Positions 9,047-20,364 of a DNA stretch of 64,000 nt are shown in pieces. A program made the translations under genes and the position numbers. Within the stretch, counting starts at the first letter, position 1. Each line of letters opens with the position of its first letter. The notes beneath the pieces were generated by a model that was given only the letters and a program-made list of their open reading frames with translations, searched no databases and had not been told where the DNA came from. Source of the DNA: Fereydounia khargensis (Eukaryota; Basidiomycota; Ustilaginomycetes; Urocystidales; Fereydouniaceae); contig JAOCZO010000007.1 of NCBI GenBank assembly GCA_026413255.1, forward strand, positions 431,003-495,002, given 5' to 3'.

Positions 9047-11914
9047 TCAGCATTGCATGGCACTTGACTCTGCCCTGAAACCCAACCGTGTTTCCTCCAT
9101 CCCGTTTCGCCCCTCGTTTGTAGCCAAAGGTCCTTCCCTCTCCAATCCTGGCACCACCACTGCTTCGGCGGTGGTTGAAGTACCGCCCACGATCGGGACT
9201 GTATTTCAGACAAATGCTTGTCAGAAATGATTATCTCGCGCAAGTAGGGGATTTCTTCCATACCTGTGTTACGATCGTCATCAGCTTCGGTTTCATCCTC
9301 GCTTTTGATATCGGTCTGATCAGCCTGCTGTAAGGAAAGGGAAGGAAAGGAAAAGGAATACCTGTGAGCCTCGTTGCGAGAAAAAAAAAAGAGAAGACAT
9401 TATAGTAAAATCGATCTCATCGACAGAGGACTTGCCTTTGAGCTGGAGCCGCAGGAACGCAAGATGCGATCTGAGCCGTAAAGGATGTGTTTCTTTCTTG
9501 GTGTCCCCTGAAAAGAGGATCCATTCAACCCGGTCAACCCACGACTCCCTGATCATGTCCAAAGAAGGGGCTCAGCTTACATCCGTGCTCGTACGGGGTG
9601 CTCTGGGCTTTTGACTCCTCTTTCTCTTGGAAAAAGGTGACCTTGCGGGAGCTTTCCTTTTCTTCTTCGGCTTGGTAGCTGATGGAGACGAGCTTTGGTT
9701 CTCCGGCGAGACGGGACCTTGCTCTTGGATCACTTCCAAGTCGGTGCTCTCTCCTCTATCGAGCGCTGGCTCTGTCATTCTCTCTGGAGCTCCTACCGCA
9801 ACTTTCGGTACATCAACGGGAGAGTCAGTCTGCATATCCTGATAAGGAGATTGACCCATCTGTGCAAAAATGAGCAAAACCAGCTTAAAACTGTTCACTT
9901 TATCATTTTGAGTCCTGCTGTACTCACATCGCCATTTTCTGGTGATCTTGCTTCCATGGGTTCGACCCGGCTGTCTCTCTCTTCGCTTGCTCGTGATTCG
10001 CTTGTCGGCACTGTTTCCCAACTGATGATTTCCCTCCTTTTCCAATGTAGCAGAAACTCGTGCAGCTCATCGTCGCCGCCTTCCAGCACTTCGTACTTGG
10101 CCCCTCTTTGAGTCCCATTTCGCCTCAAAGCAATACCTAAATCGTTCTTCAGTCGCTCCATTTCCGCATTTAGGTCTTGGTTTTCTCGGCGGAGCCTCTG
10201 AGCCTCATCTGGCAGCTTCTGTCAGTCCTTGTGTTAGCAACTTTAAACTTATAGTACGATGACTGCATAGTCCAGCGTGAATTACAGTACCTTCATGTCT
10301 GCAAGACGCTTGGACAGCGAGTCCCGCTCCTTTCGAAGATTTGTGGCCAAACGATCCTTCTCCTGCGCTGCTACCTGCCATCTTTCAAGGATGTCTTCTA
10401 GCTGCTTTACTTTGACATCGAGGCCGGCCCTTTCCTTGGAAATTTCGCTTATCTTCTCGTCTTTTTCTTCGAACGCCTTTTTCTGAGTCGCGAGCTCTGA
10501 CGCCAGCTGTTTGATCTGGTCATCATTCACTTCATTGGGTAGCTCGCCCTTTACGCCCTTCTTGAAGTAGTCGATCTGTCGAGTGACTTGTGAATGCTCA
10601 TCCCGGCAATTTGAGAATTTCCCCCCGTATACTGATCTTGCGAAATTTTACCAAAACTCACGGGATTTGATTGTGGACTGAGCCACTTCAAGCTTTGAAA
10701 GCAAGTTGGTCCTGATCCTCGAGATGTCTGTGGCGAGAGGTACCACCTTACCTGTCAAATTGAAGTAACCCGTTCCGAAGATCAGCAAGAAACATTGCTG
10801 TGCTTCAGGAGAGGTCGAGCATATTACCTGTCTCGAGACTCTTCAAGTCCTGCTTCATTTGCCCGATATTTTCCCTCTCAGCGCCAAGAAACTGAAAAGC
10901 TGTGGTGTAGCGCTGGCGATGGAGATTCCATTCGATCATGACCCTGTCGCAGCTGGTGGATAAGAATGTCTCTCTTAGCATGAAATCCGACTTTCGTCAT
11001 CAGCAACCTCTCTTACTCTTGCTGGCACTGTCTGGACCTGTGTGCAAGATCGAGCATCTTTTCTTTGAAAGTCTTCACTTGAGCTCGTAATGATGCATTT
11101 TCATCTTGCACTCTATCAAGAGCGGCTTGCTTGATGTGCGTGAAAAAATGCGAAGAAAAAGTAAGGCCATGGTAATCACCCCGAAGAAGACAGACCGAAC
11201 AGACGAAAGCGTTTAACCCACCTTCTCCTTGAGATCGAGGTGAAGCTGAGTGAGACCCTCAATCATGGGCAGGCAATCCCATGTACGACGTGGACCGTTT
11301 GTTTCGCTCAACTCCCCTTGATTGAAACTCTTCGCTTCTACGTTCAAGCTCTGCTCGTCCGAATCGCTTGATGGCCTGAGTTGTCCGTTCGGTTCACGAT
11401 TGCTCGTGTCAGGTGTTCCAGCAGATTTCGAGCAAACCTCGCTGGAGGCCTTTTCAGCGCCTGTGAGATTGAGGCCGGTACCCTTCTCAACACTGCCAGT
11501 GGCCTCCACCATCTCTGTATCCAAACCATCGGCACCAGGGCCATCAATTGTAGTGGGGGATGAGGTTCTGTGCAGCTCTTTGGGAGCCTGATGCGGTGAT
11601 CCGAGCTGCATCTGACAGCCCTTGGCAGAAGATTGCCCCAACACAGGTCGCCTGTTGGGGTAATGCTGGCCCGATGAGTACTCATCTTCGGATCGGTGGG
11701 CGAGAAACGTCACTCTTGCAGGTGTCTGGCTGATATTTGAGCTTTTGCTTTCTGAGCCTTCTCGGAGCTCGAACCTTTGTCGCTGCTGCGAGGAGAACAA
11801 GGGCAGCTCGTTGCCAGTGTGGCTCTGAGGAGGCTGGAAGGGCAGGGATTTCAGGAAACGGAACTGCTGTAGAGCGCCAGTATCCGGTCGATCTGTAAAA
11901 TTTGTCCCTGGCAT
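9047..11914 (-). CDS. Ten-exon coiled-coil protein with basic, nuclear-type tail; family unknown
   Basis: Reconstructed by hand. Exons on the minus strand: 11914-11222, 11129-11017, 10973-10828, 10751-10662, 10586-10291, 10218-9928, 9859-9581, 9507-9436, 9327-9264 and 9198-9047. Together they give 2,196 coding bases, 731 residues, with all phases consistent. Residues 1-210 are Ser/Thr-rich and probably disordered. About 215-440 is heptad-rich (for example [18 protein letters not shown] and [20 protein letters not shown]). Residues about 605-632 are strongly basic ([14 protein letters not shown]), a likely nuclear localisation signal. A short conserved-looking block, [16 protein letters not shown], follows. 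The intron at 9435-9328 has a GC-AG boundary with the standard AG|GCAAGT donor, and the intron at 11016-10974 is only 43 bases. I do not recognise the family; a chromosome or spindle structural role is only a guess. The exon 2/3 junction and the last exons are the least certain. Confidence 0.6.
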
Positions 11915-12404
11915 TTGTGTGTCAAAGCTTCAGTGCTCAAGCTGGACGGAGTATCATCAATCTAGACGAGGAAAAGCAGAAGAATGCGACAACTGGTCAA
12001 CGGGTGGCAAATGCCAGCCCATGCAAGGCGCCTTTTATGCGACCAGTCTGAAGTACTTTTGTCTATTACCAGGAAGTCATTGGGAGGTGGTTGTGACCGT
12101 TAAACGGCCAAAGGGACGTCGGCATGGCTAAGCAACAAATTGAGTTCCCTCTTTCTTCTCAGAGGGTCCAAAAAGCGTAGCTGTAATAACCGATCACAAC
12201 TGGCTAACCGAAGTGGAGGAGAGGGACCGCCGTCAGGAGGGCGCAGGCCTTGGCAACGGCTACACTGCGCGGCTGCGCTGTCGGGTTGGCGCGAACGGGC
12301 CAGCGCGCATCCAACTTTGACTCGTGGTGAAGCACCGACCTTTCGCTCTCCATCAACCATCCTTTGCAAGATCACCATTGTGTGACTGAGCGCGTCTGGT
12401 GGAC
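11915..12404. promoter_or_regulatory. Divergent promoter between the coiled-coil and SH3 genes
   Basis: A 490-bp head-to-head intergenic region. No RNA gene, tandem repeat or further gene seen. It presumably carries both promoters. Confidence 0.5.
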
Positions 12405-13498
12405 ATGTTCACAGGACTCCCCGAAACCGAGCGGGCTGCGTTCTTCAGCCTGCTGGACGAGTACTTTCAGGCCCGTCCGCACCTGTTACCCTCTGGAATC
12501 CAGGCGTCGTATGATCCCACAGTAGCCCACGCCCAAGCTCCTGCTCCAGCCGGAGTCACAGTCAACCGACAGGACCTCGAACGAGCAGGGCACTTTGCTG
12601 CCACACCGACGGGGCAAAAGATCACTGGCTTCGCTGCTGGAAAGGTCCTCGGAAACAAGGCGCTAGGAAGCTACGCAGCATCGTCCTGGGCAAACCATCA
12701 CAACAGCAATGTAACGCCAGCACCTGGAGCCTCCTCAGCAGCAGCACCGCCACCTCCGGCACGAAAGGGACCACCTCCGCCTCCGAGCGCATCCTCGAAA
12801 CCTCAGGTGTCTGGTCTCCAAAGTGGCCGCGTGAGTAGGAGAATGAGCTGTTGGACTATTGGGCCTGGACTCGGCATTCCCGAGTATAGCATGGAGCTTT
12901 TGACTGATGTGTCTCTCTTATCTCCGTATCCTCTGTCATGGGACCGACCAAACGATAGTCGCTTGGCTCGATAAACTTTGGCTCCAAGTCTCAAGCCATA
13001 GGGTCCGTGCTCGGCCGCAAGCCGTCTGCAGGCTCAGCGACAGGGACCAGCATCCAATCCTCAGCACCAGCACCTGCTCCCACGCCTGCTCTCAGGAGTC
13101 CGCCGCCTCCGGCAGGAGCAGCTTCCTCCTACGGCTCTCTTCCGCCTCCAGTGCGAAGGGGAACCGGCGTTGTCTCTCCACCGGCACCCGTCGAGTCGAG
13201 CCCGGCTCCTGCCTATACTGAGACGGTCGAAGCTGAGGAGGGCATCGGCTCAGCCGAAGCCATGTACGAGTGAGTTTGCGTCCAGAGTTATCCCGTTTCG
13301 TCCACTACGGCTCTGCTGACACTTTTCTTCTTTCCTCCCAGCTATGGAGATGGCTCAGATCCCGATGATCTAATCGTTGTCGAGGGTGAACGAATCATCC
13401 TGCTCGAGAAGATCTCAGACGACTGGTGGCGTGGCAAGAAGACAGACGGGAGCGGCGCAACGGGTATCGTGCCCACCGCATACGTCAGGCAACTGTGA
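12405..13498 (+). CDS. SH3-domain protein with proline-rich linker
   Basis: Three exons: 12405-12830, 12959-13269 and 13342-13498, 297 residues. The N-terminal part (LPETERAAFFSLLDEYFQA, then GQKITGFAAGKVLGNKALGS) is not a domain I can name. The middle is Pro/Ala/Ser-rich with polyproline stretches (PPPPARKGPPPPP) that could bind other SH3 domains or profilin. The C-terminal 50 or so residues are a clear SH3 fold: AMYDYGDGSDPDDLIVVEG, DDWWRGKK, then GIVPTAYVRQL. Proteins of this layout are usually cortical actin or endocytosis adaptors; that role is inferred. The second exon could instead begin at a later in-frame acceptor (before TCTCAAGCC near 12992), which would remove about 11 residues. 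The start is the first ATG in the open frame. Confidence 0.8.
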
Positions 13499-16400
13499 TC
13501 CCTATGTGGTAACGGACAAGCAATCTGGCGGCGTTCAATCACTCCCTGCCAAGTTTTGCTTCATACCCCCCTCCCCTCTCCTATCAGCCGCATTGAAGTT
13601 GCTGCGGCTTGGCCAGTTCCGCATGTTGTATGTCACGAGCGACTAATCGCAATGTTCAAACCAAACGTACCAGATACATTTCGCAGTGAGCGTCGATGGG
13701 AGACGAATATGCTTCGGATCCGGTGGTCAGTCGCTGCGGCCCGTCCCCCATACACGTCTTCCCTCGGTGTGATCCCAACATTCCTCACGCGCCAGAAATA
13801 AGGTTTGGGTTCAAACCTCGCATTCTCGACAACGACAACACACGCAGCAGGCTCGTGAACAAAGCATATGGGACGCCTCGTTTACATCTCGTTCTGGACC
13901 GAGGCTGGAAAGTACAGTAGAAGTGTGTGGAAAATGGCACCATCCAGATGATCCGGATGGAAAAGACCTGACCCCGACCAGCTTCGAGTGTCAGTCAGGA
14001 GGCAAGGAACTGGGTTGGGTCAGGTTTGGTTTCGATATGCATGCTCGTGAGCTTAGGAGCTCCCACGCCCATCGAATCGGGAAGGTACAGGACGTGCCTA
14101 ACAACCCGATGAGGCTTGTTCTGATTCGATGTCAGGAGACATGCCCCGATTCCGTCCACCCTATCGCCTTGCCGTTTTGCTCGTTGGAGCCTCAGCTGGG
14201 CCAGCTTGCTTGCTTCATTGAGCTCACGTCAGTACGCAAAGCCACACAAGTACGAATTGGTTCATTCGGTATAGTCCGAGACAATACGCGCTGCTCTTCC
14301 TTGCCCTGAGCATCTTCTGTCCCGCCTCGGCCCATCTGGACAGCCCGCCTCGAACCAGTCAACAACACGGGCCACCGTGATGGTAAGGCAAGCCTTCTCA
14401 GGCTCGAGACTCGTATCTAGTCTGGACAACTTGGATGAGACAGCCGACCGTCAAGCGACCACAGGATGGCTGGCTTCCTTGCTATGATCTTGCTTCATTT
14501 CTTGCAGTTGCGATTGAAAGAACGTCTGAATCGCCGAGAGGATGCTCAACTAGCGGAAAAGCGCGGCTATGAACCAGTACCGGCTCAGACCTGTGGTCAA
14601 AAGAGAGTGTCTCGAACTTTGCAAACCCTATAGCAGCGTCTGTAGCCGCAATGCTTGTTTGCTTCTCAATGATCAGGTTTTTCCTCCAGGGCGTCGTCAG
14701 CAAAGGATCATAGGTCATGGCCTTGGTTCAGATCCAACCAAATCGAGCGAGAAATTCTGGTCTAGGGTCAGGCTGGCCAGGGTCACCCTGCTCATGTGAA
14801 AAAAAGGGACAAAGGAACCGGCCGATCAAAACCAGTATCACGTCTCCCTTGTTGGGGCGACGACTGCGGACCAAGTTGTTGCGGTACTAGTAGCCAGCTA
14901 GCTAGCATCTTGGCCTTACCCACCCAGCTGAGGCAGCTGCGCTGGCTGAGCTGATTTGGATCCATCGTTTTAGGTTAATCCTTTGCTTCCTGCCTCGCGT
15001 CCAATCTGTTCTATGTACAGTAATTGATTTCTTATTCATCCGGATGCGGCAAGTCTTGGTTCCGAAGACGGAATGTCACCCCACCCGGCTCCAGTCCAAG
15101 GCACAAACAACAACAAAAGCACGTACACATCTTTTCAACCAATACCTAGGCCAGGCATACTGTCTCGCCTGGGTAAAGGAAGCATGGGACGCAGCAAAGA
15201 ATTTCGACTACCTGGCAATCTAGATGATGCACGTTGAAGGGCCCAGGATGGCCTGCGATGCGGCAAAACGGACGGCCAGTGCTGTCGATGACCGGAGCAC
15301 TGCTTGGGGACTGCGGAAGGCGGGCGGGCGCATGTCCCGTCCCCTGGTTCTGCGGCAGAACACGTGAATCGGCACTTCTGATCCCGACCTGTCCCAGACA
15401 GAAGCGGTGACCACGAGAGACACGGCTTGCCAGCCCAGCGGATATTTACCTTGTCTCTGATTCTGACCCTGAGTCTGATTCGCCTTACGCTTACCATGAC
15501 ACCCATGAGGCAGGCAAGCGCCAACCCTGCTGTATTTCACGTCCCGTGCACTTCGACTGCAACGACCGCACCAATCTACAATAAGTCTTGGGCATGATTC
15601 TTTCAGGGTCTACTGCTCACGATTGCTGAGCATCCGGCTCGCAAGATGTCAATATCGCTACCACGCTACCACGGTCATGCTCCTATCCTCCGCTCCGCCC
15701 CATCGACGAGGGCCCTTCCCTGCCTACGGCTGGTCAAGAGTTGCCAGGAAACGGATGGTCCTGCGCGGCGACTCCCAGAGTCGCCGGTGCATACGAAGAG
15801 ATAGCGAGCAAATCATTCATTGTCTATGCTTGCTTTCCAGACCATTCGGAACCGTTGTGAGATCCTGATGAGAGTCGCAGCTGATCAGGGCAATGCAAGC
15901 GGCATGAATCTGGTTGCGAACCTGATGCCATCACCGCAGTGCGATGTTTGCGATACAAAACTGAGTATGCTGTCGAGCCTAGACCTGAGACGCCATCTTG
16001 GTGGCTGACCCAAGCCCTTGAGAAGAGCCATTTCTACCACCTTTCTCCGCTTAAATCGCGGCGATTTGAAATTTACTATATCATGGCACTCTGCGTTAAG
16101 CCTCTCTGCGCTTGGCTCAACACTTGCTTGGTCCAGTACTGTACTACAGTATATTCTCCGGGCCAGTTCGCCTCCAGTTCTCATCGCCTGCTTTGTGGAT
16201 CGCCGTTTGAAATGCGGTCTTTCCCATGGCCTCCAGGCTGCCGAACTCAATGTGTGAATCCTATCATCGCACACAACAGCACGTAGGTAGATGATTAGCG
16301 GTTTCTACGACTCTGAGCGGTGCACTGTTTGTGTTCATCCTGCTGCATTTGTTTGGTTGCACCTTTGCCCACACTTTCTCATTTCTGCTTACGGGGATAG

Positions 16401-19400
16401 AAAAGGGCGCATGAATCGGACGAGAGCTCGGCCACGGAAGCGCCTCTCCTGGCCAGCCTTTTCCTGCGTTCTCATCTGCACACCACCAGACTTGCCCTAG
16501 CCACTTGAGAGCAGACACAAAGGGTACTGTAGCATTGGAGAGCAAGGCACCGACCGCAAATTCAAAGCCCGAGCAGAAATGTTAATACAGGGTCTGTTCT
16601 GTAGAAACGGGATCTCTATTCGCAATTCGTCCGAGTTGAGGTCATGAACAGACCAACCTTCTTCTCAAAGAGGGGTTTGGATTCCAGCTACGAGGGCGTA
16701 AGGCGAAAAATAACAGAATGGGGCGAGCGTGTTACAACACATGTGCGTCGCCTCTCTAGACAAGCCACAAAATCCAAGACAAAGTTTAATCTGGATTTCC
16801 CCCTTTGGAAAAAAGCCTTCGCGCTGCAGCCCGCGACCGCTTGCGGGCACCCCAGCCCAGAGTGAGTCCTAAAGTGCAAGCTGCGTGCTGTGGGTGACCT
16901 GTGAGTCGAAGCAAGCAATTCACACGCGTATCTCCGGCATAATGCTGCTCGCATCGCCTCGCCTCGCCTCACCTCGCCTCACTGAAGCGTGCTGTGTGCT
17001 GTGTGCCTGTTTCCCACCCCCGATCCAGCAGCCCGACAGTCGATCGAGCGGCTGACATGACCCCTTCCCATGGACCTGGGCTTGTGCTCCTGCATCGGCT
17101 GCGCTCGGTACAGCTGAGCAAGTTGACGATGCACGAAATGGGATCAGAAATAACGGACGCATTCCGACAAACAGATCCGTGACAACGCGCACGCTTCTTT
17201 CTCTGCTCGGCCTGCTGGTGCCGCTCTTTTACGCACAACCGACCTACGGAGTGGAAATGAAGCGCAGCCCAGCCGGGTGGCTGGCTGACTTCTTCACACA
17301 CGCACGCACGGCCCGGACAGGGCTGAGATGAAGAGGAGAGGCGAAAAACCACCAGCGACGACAACAGCATCAACAACAAACCATCGGTGGTACTTTGAGA
17401 CAAGCTAAGATGCGCCACGCTCTGTGTGAGTCAGCCCCAGTCACAGACCCGAAACAAGCGATCCGGCCGGATGGGACAGCAGCGACTGTAACGCGCCAGC
17501 TGGGTAGCTGGTTGACTGGTTCTCTGTTTGGCTCTTGAACGCAGCATCGACATCGGCTAGCTGCTTCTCGGTGGCCTCGTTTGTTGCGATCAACGCGCCG
17601 TGCCTTGCTTGTTTGGGGGCGGAGACAAGGGTGCGGAGGGCCAGTCAGCATCGCCGCCAACAACGCGTTGGCCGAAGCAAGCCACACTGGCACAGGGCCG
17701 GCACGGAACAGGACTGGACTGTATCTCGCTCCCCTCGCCAAACATCGCCGACGTTGAGCAGGCATCGGGGCAGGGGTGGCGCGTTCGGGAGAAAGGTCAT
17801 CCGGACTGGCGCCAAGCCAAGCAAATCACGGCACCCACCAGTCGATTACAGTTACGTAGACCCGCCCAACATCAGCTGAGACCACGGCTCTTCGGCGTTT
17901 GAACAGGCGAGGAGGGTTGGCTGGTTAGGCGAGAAGGGGCTTTTCCTCTTTTATGGCAGACAACAGTCAAGCACGTTACAGGCAGCCCTAGCGCGGAAAG
18001 GGAAACGTAAAAAACAAGGCAAAGATGCGAGAGAGGGAGGCATTGAGTGATTGCCACATTTTGCGTTGTCTCGCTTCCGATTTCCAGTGGTGTGTCTCCG
18101 TGTTGGGTTGGCGGCCTGGCCGCGTCCCGACGATGCTGTGCGTCCTGGCTGGCTTTGTGAGCTGGCTTTGCTGGCTGGCTGGCTGGGCTGACAGTCCTGC
18201 TTACGGGCCGCATCGAAACGCGCACGACGTCCGTCTGGCACCAACCCAACCCTGAAAGCACCCAGAAATCAGATGCATCGCATCCCAACTGACATTGGTC
18301 GACACTGCGCTGGTTGTCAACGACGCCGCCCATCAGCAGGAACACAGCCGAGCCCCACCTCAAGCTGATACGGTAAACACAGCAGGTGGGATCCAATCCA
18401 TTCACATTCATTGCGGAAACGACGACAACAAGTACAATTGCTCTGGCGTTTTGATTGACAGAAGAGCGTAGACAGCAGAAACGCGGAAGAGAACAGACAA
18501 CACGCTGGACTGAAACAAAGACAACGCAAGAAAGGATCTCCATGCGAGTCGTCTTTTGACGGTGAGAAAATCTGAACCTCGGTTGAGGTTGCTCTGCAGC
18601 CAGTACCAACAAATTAACGCCAGACCCTGATCCGCTTCGCCTCTCGACCTGTCGTGCCCCTCCTTCCTTTTGCCTCTCCGTGCACGCCTCGGATCGCCAT
18701 CAGCCAGCGAGAAAGAGAGAATCAGAGTGAGCCAACAGCCAGGCAGACGCCGCGAATACTCGAATGTACTTCATTTTTTGCCAGCGAGCGGTCGGCCTTG
18801 AACAATCAATGTGCTTGAGCCAGCCACCTAAGCTACAAGGCAACAGACAGGTGTTGCAGCGTACAGCCATCTTCCTTTGACTTGCCTGGGATCGCTTGAT
18901 CCCACGCCCTATACTTTTCTGTAATGCACTTGGTGTACGCTTGTTTTGTGGCTCGGCATCAACGCATAAACGCACCAAGACAGAAACACGTACACGCTGT
19001 TCCCTTTCTTTCTTTCCTCCTCACTCCCTCAGGTGATCCGATGAGGCTTGCCTTCGAGGGTTTGGGGCTTTCTCTCCTTTTTTCTCTGCATCCGGACTTG
19101 GTGTTGAGCGTTGGCTGGCTGGCTGGCTCCAAACAACGCGTCTTTTTGGATTGGAAGGCCAGCCACACCCAGGGTGCCGTAACCACAGCTCACACTGGCC
19201 TGTCCCTGCCTCTGCCCCTGTTTGACCCTGCTTACGGTGGCTAACTAACCCCCCCCCCCCTTGCCCCCCAAGTTTCGCTTGACCCGAAAACTAGGAAAGA
19301 CGAGACAACCCAGACAGGCCGGCCAAGACATCCGCTTTTCCTGACGCTCAACCGTGCAGGGCTGCCAATCCAATCCATCCATCCATGCTTCAAGCAGCCT

Positions 19401-20364
19401 TCAACCCATCCTTCAAGCACAGCAAAGAAGGCGAGGCAGCTCACTCCCGCAAACTCAATCCAATCAGTCCCTTCGCCCCCCGCTTCTCCGCGCCGCTGCT
19501 CACATTCTTGTCAGCTCAGCGTCCTCACTCCCACTCACACTCTCGCATTCTCTTCCGCTCACCCTTCCTCCCTTTCTCTCTTCCTCATCCCTTGTTTCGC
19601 ACCGAGTCGCCCGCCATCCCTCTTCTCATCCTCTCACATGGCGACTTGTAGTCTCCTTTTCTCTTGACCCCCTCCGACTCGTCGGCGCCGATCCCACATC
19701 CCTCCCTCCCACCACAATAACTACCACGACATCGACCGCTTCTGACCAACTGCAATCTCGCTTTTCCTCTGTCACCATCCGCCTTGCTCACCGTCCCGAC
19801 TTTTCGACCCCAGTCTTGCCATCCAACATCCTTCCGTCAGCACCCGACCGTCAAGAGTCGCGTAGCCCCTCAGGCCGAGGCATTGTCGCTAGACGCACGG
19901 ACATCTGCATTTGCATTCAGTCGCAGCATCCATCCTTTTGCTGCAGCGCGTCCCGCTCTCCGCCCAAAATAAACTTTCCAGCACGGACATCTTCAGTTAA
20001 CGACTTGGAACGCACAACCAGTCGGCTCATCTTCCCTCACGCCAGGGTTGGTACGCTCACACAGGCCTATCACCCTCTCACGTGTACGCTTCTGCTCGTC
20101 TTTTGAGCTCGACTCTTCTTGACGTAGGACCCTCAGCCAAAGGCAACGCTCGTTTGCCGCTTCAGACGTCTGAGCTCCGCATTCCGACCACCAGCCTCAG
20201 TGTCGCCACGCTAAAGGCTGAAACCTGGCCACAACTACATTGTGCCATCCAGACACTGCAGCTTGTCAGATCACCACACCTGCCCTTCGATGCTATTGTC
20301 ACTCGGACCGTACCAGGATCCCACGTTGGCTTCGAGTGATTCTTCCAGGAAGGGAATCGCAAGG
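13499..20364. other. 6.9-kb gene-free region upstream of the forkhead gene
   Basis: I found no convincing coding exon on either strand. The reading frames here are short, compositionally unlike the neighbouring genes and resemble no known family. Low-complexity features: CGCCT-type repeats (about 16950-16982), GGCT-type tetranucleotide repeats (about 18160-18190 and 19108-19130), a run of C near 19249-19260, and a strongly pyrimidine-rich stretch at about 19380-19830. The last looks like an extended 5' leader or core promoter of the forkhead gene. Such length is exceptional in this otherwise compact window. It could be a large regulatory region, a noncoding transcript or a decayed gene. Confidence 0.5.

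Noticed and set aside
13805-13825. tRNA B-box-like sequence (GGGTTCAAACCT)
   Set aside because: The bases on either side do not form a T-arm stem and no A box lies at the right distance upstream.
13923-14309. 128-codon + strand frame in the long gap, considered as a small secreted protein
   Set aside because: No signal peptide and no familiar domain; length expected by chance in GC-rich DNA.
19354-20106. 250-codon + strand frame upstream of the forkhead gene
   Set aside because: Low-complexity Ser/Pro/Leu sequence from a pyrimidine-rich leader; no family resemblance.
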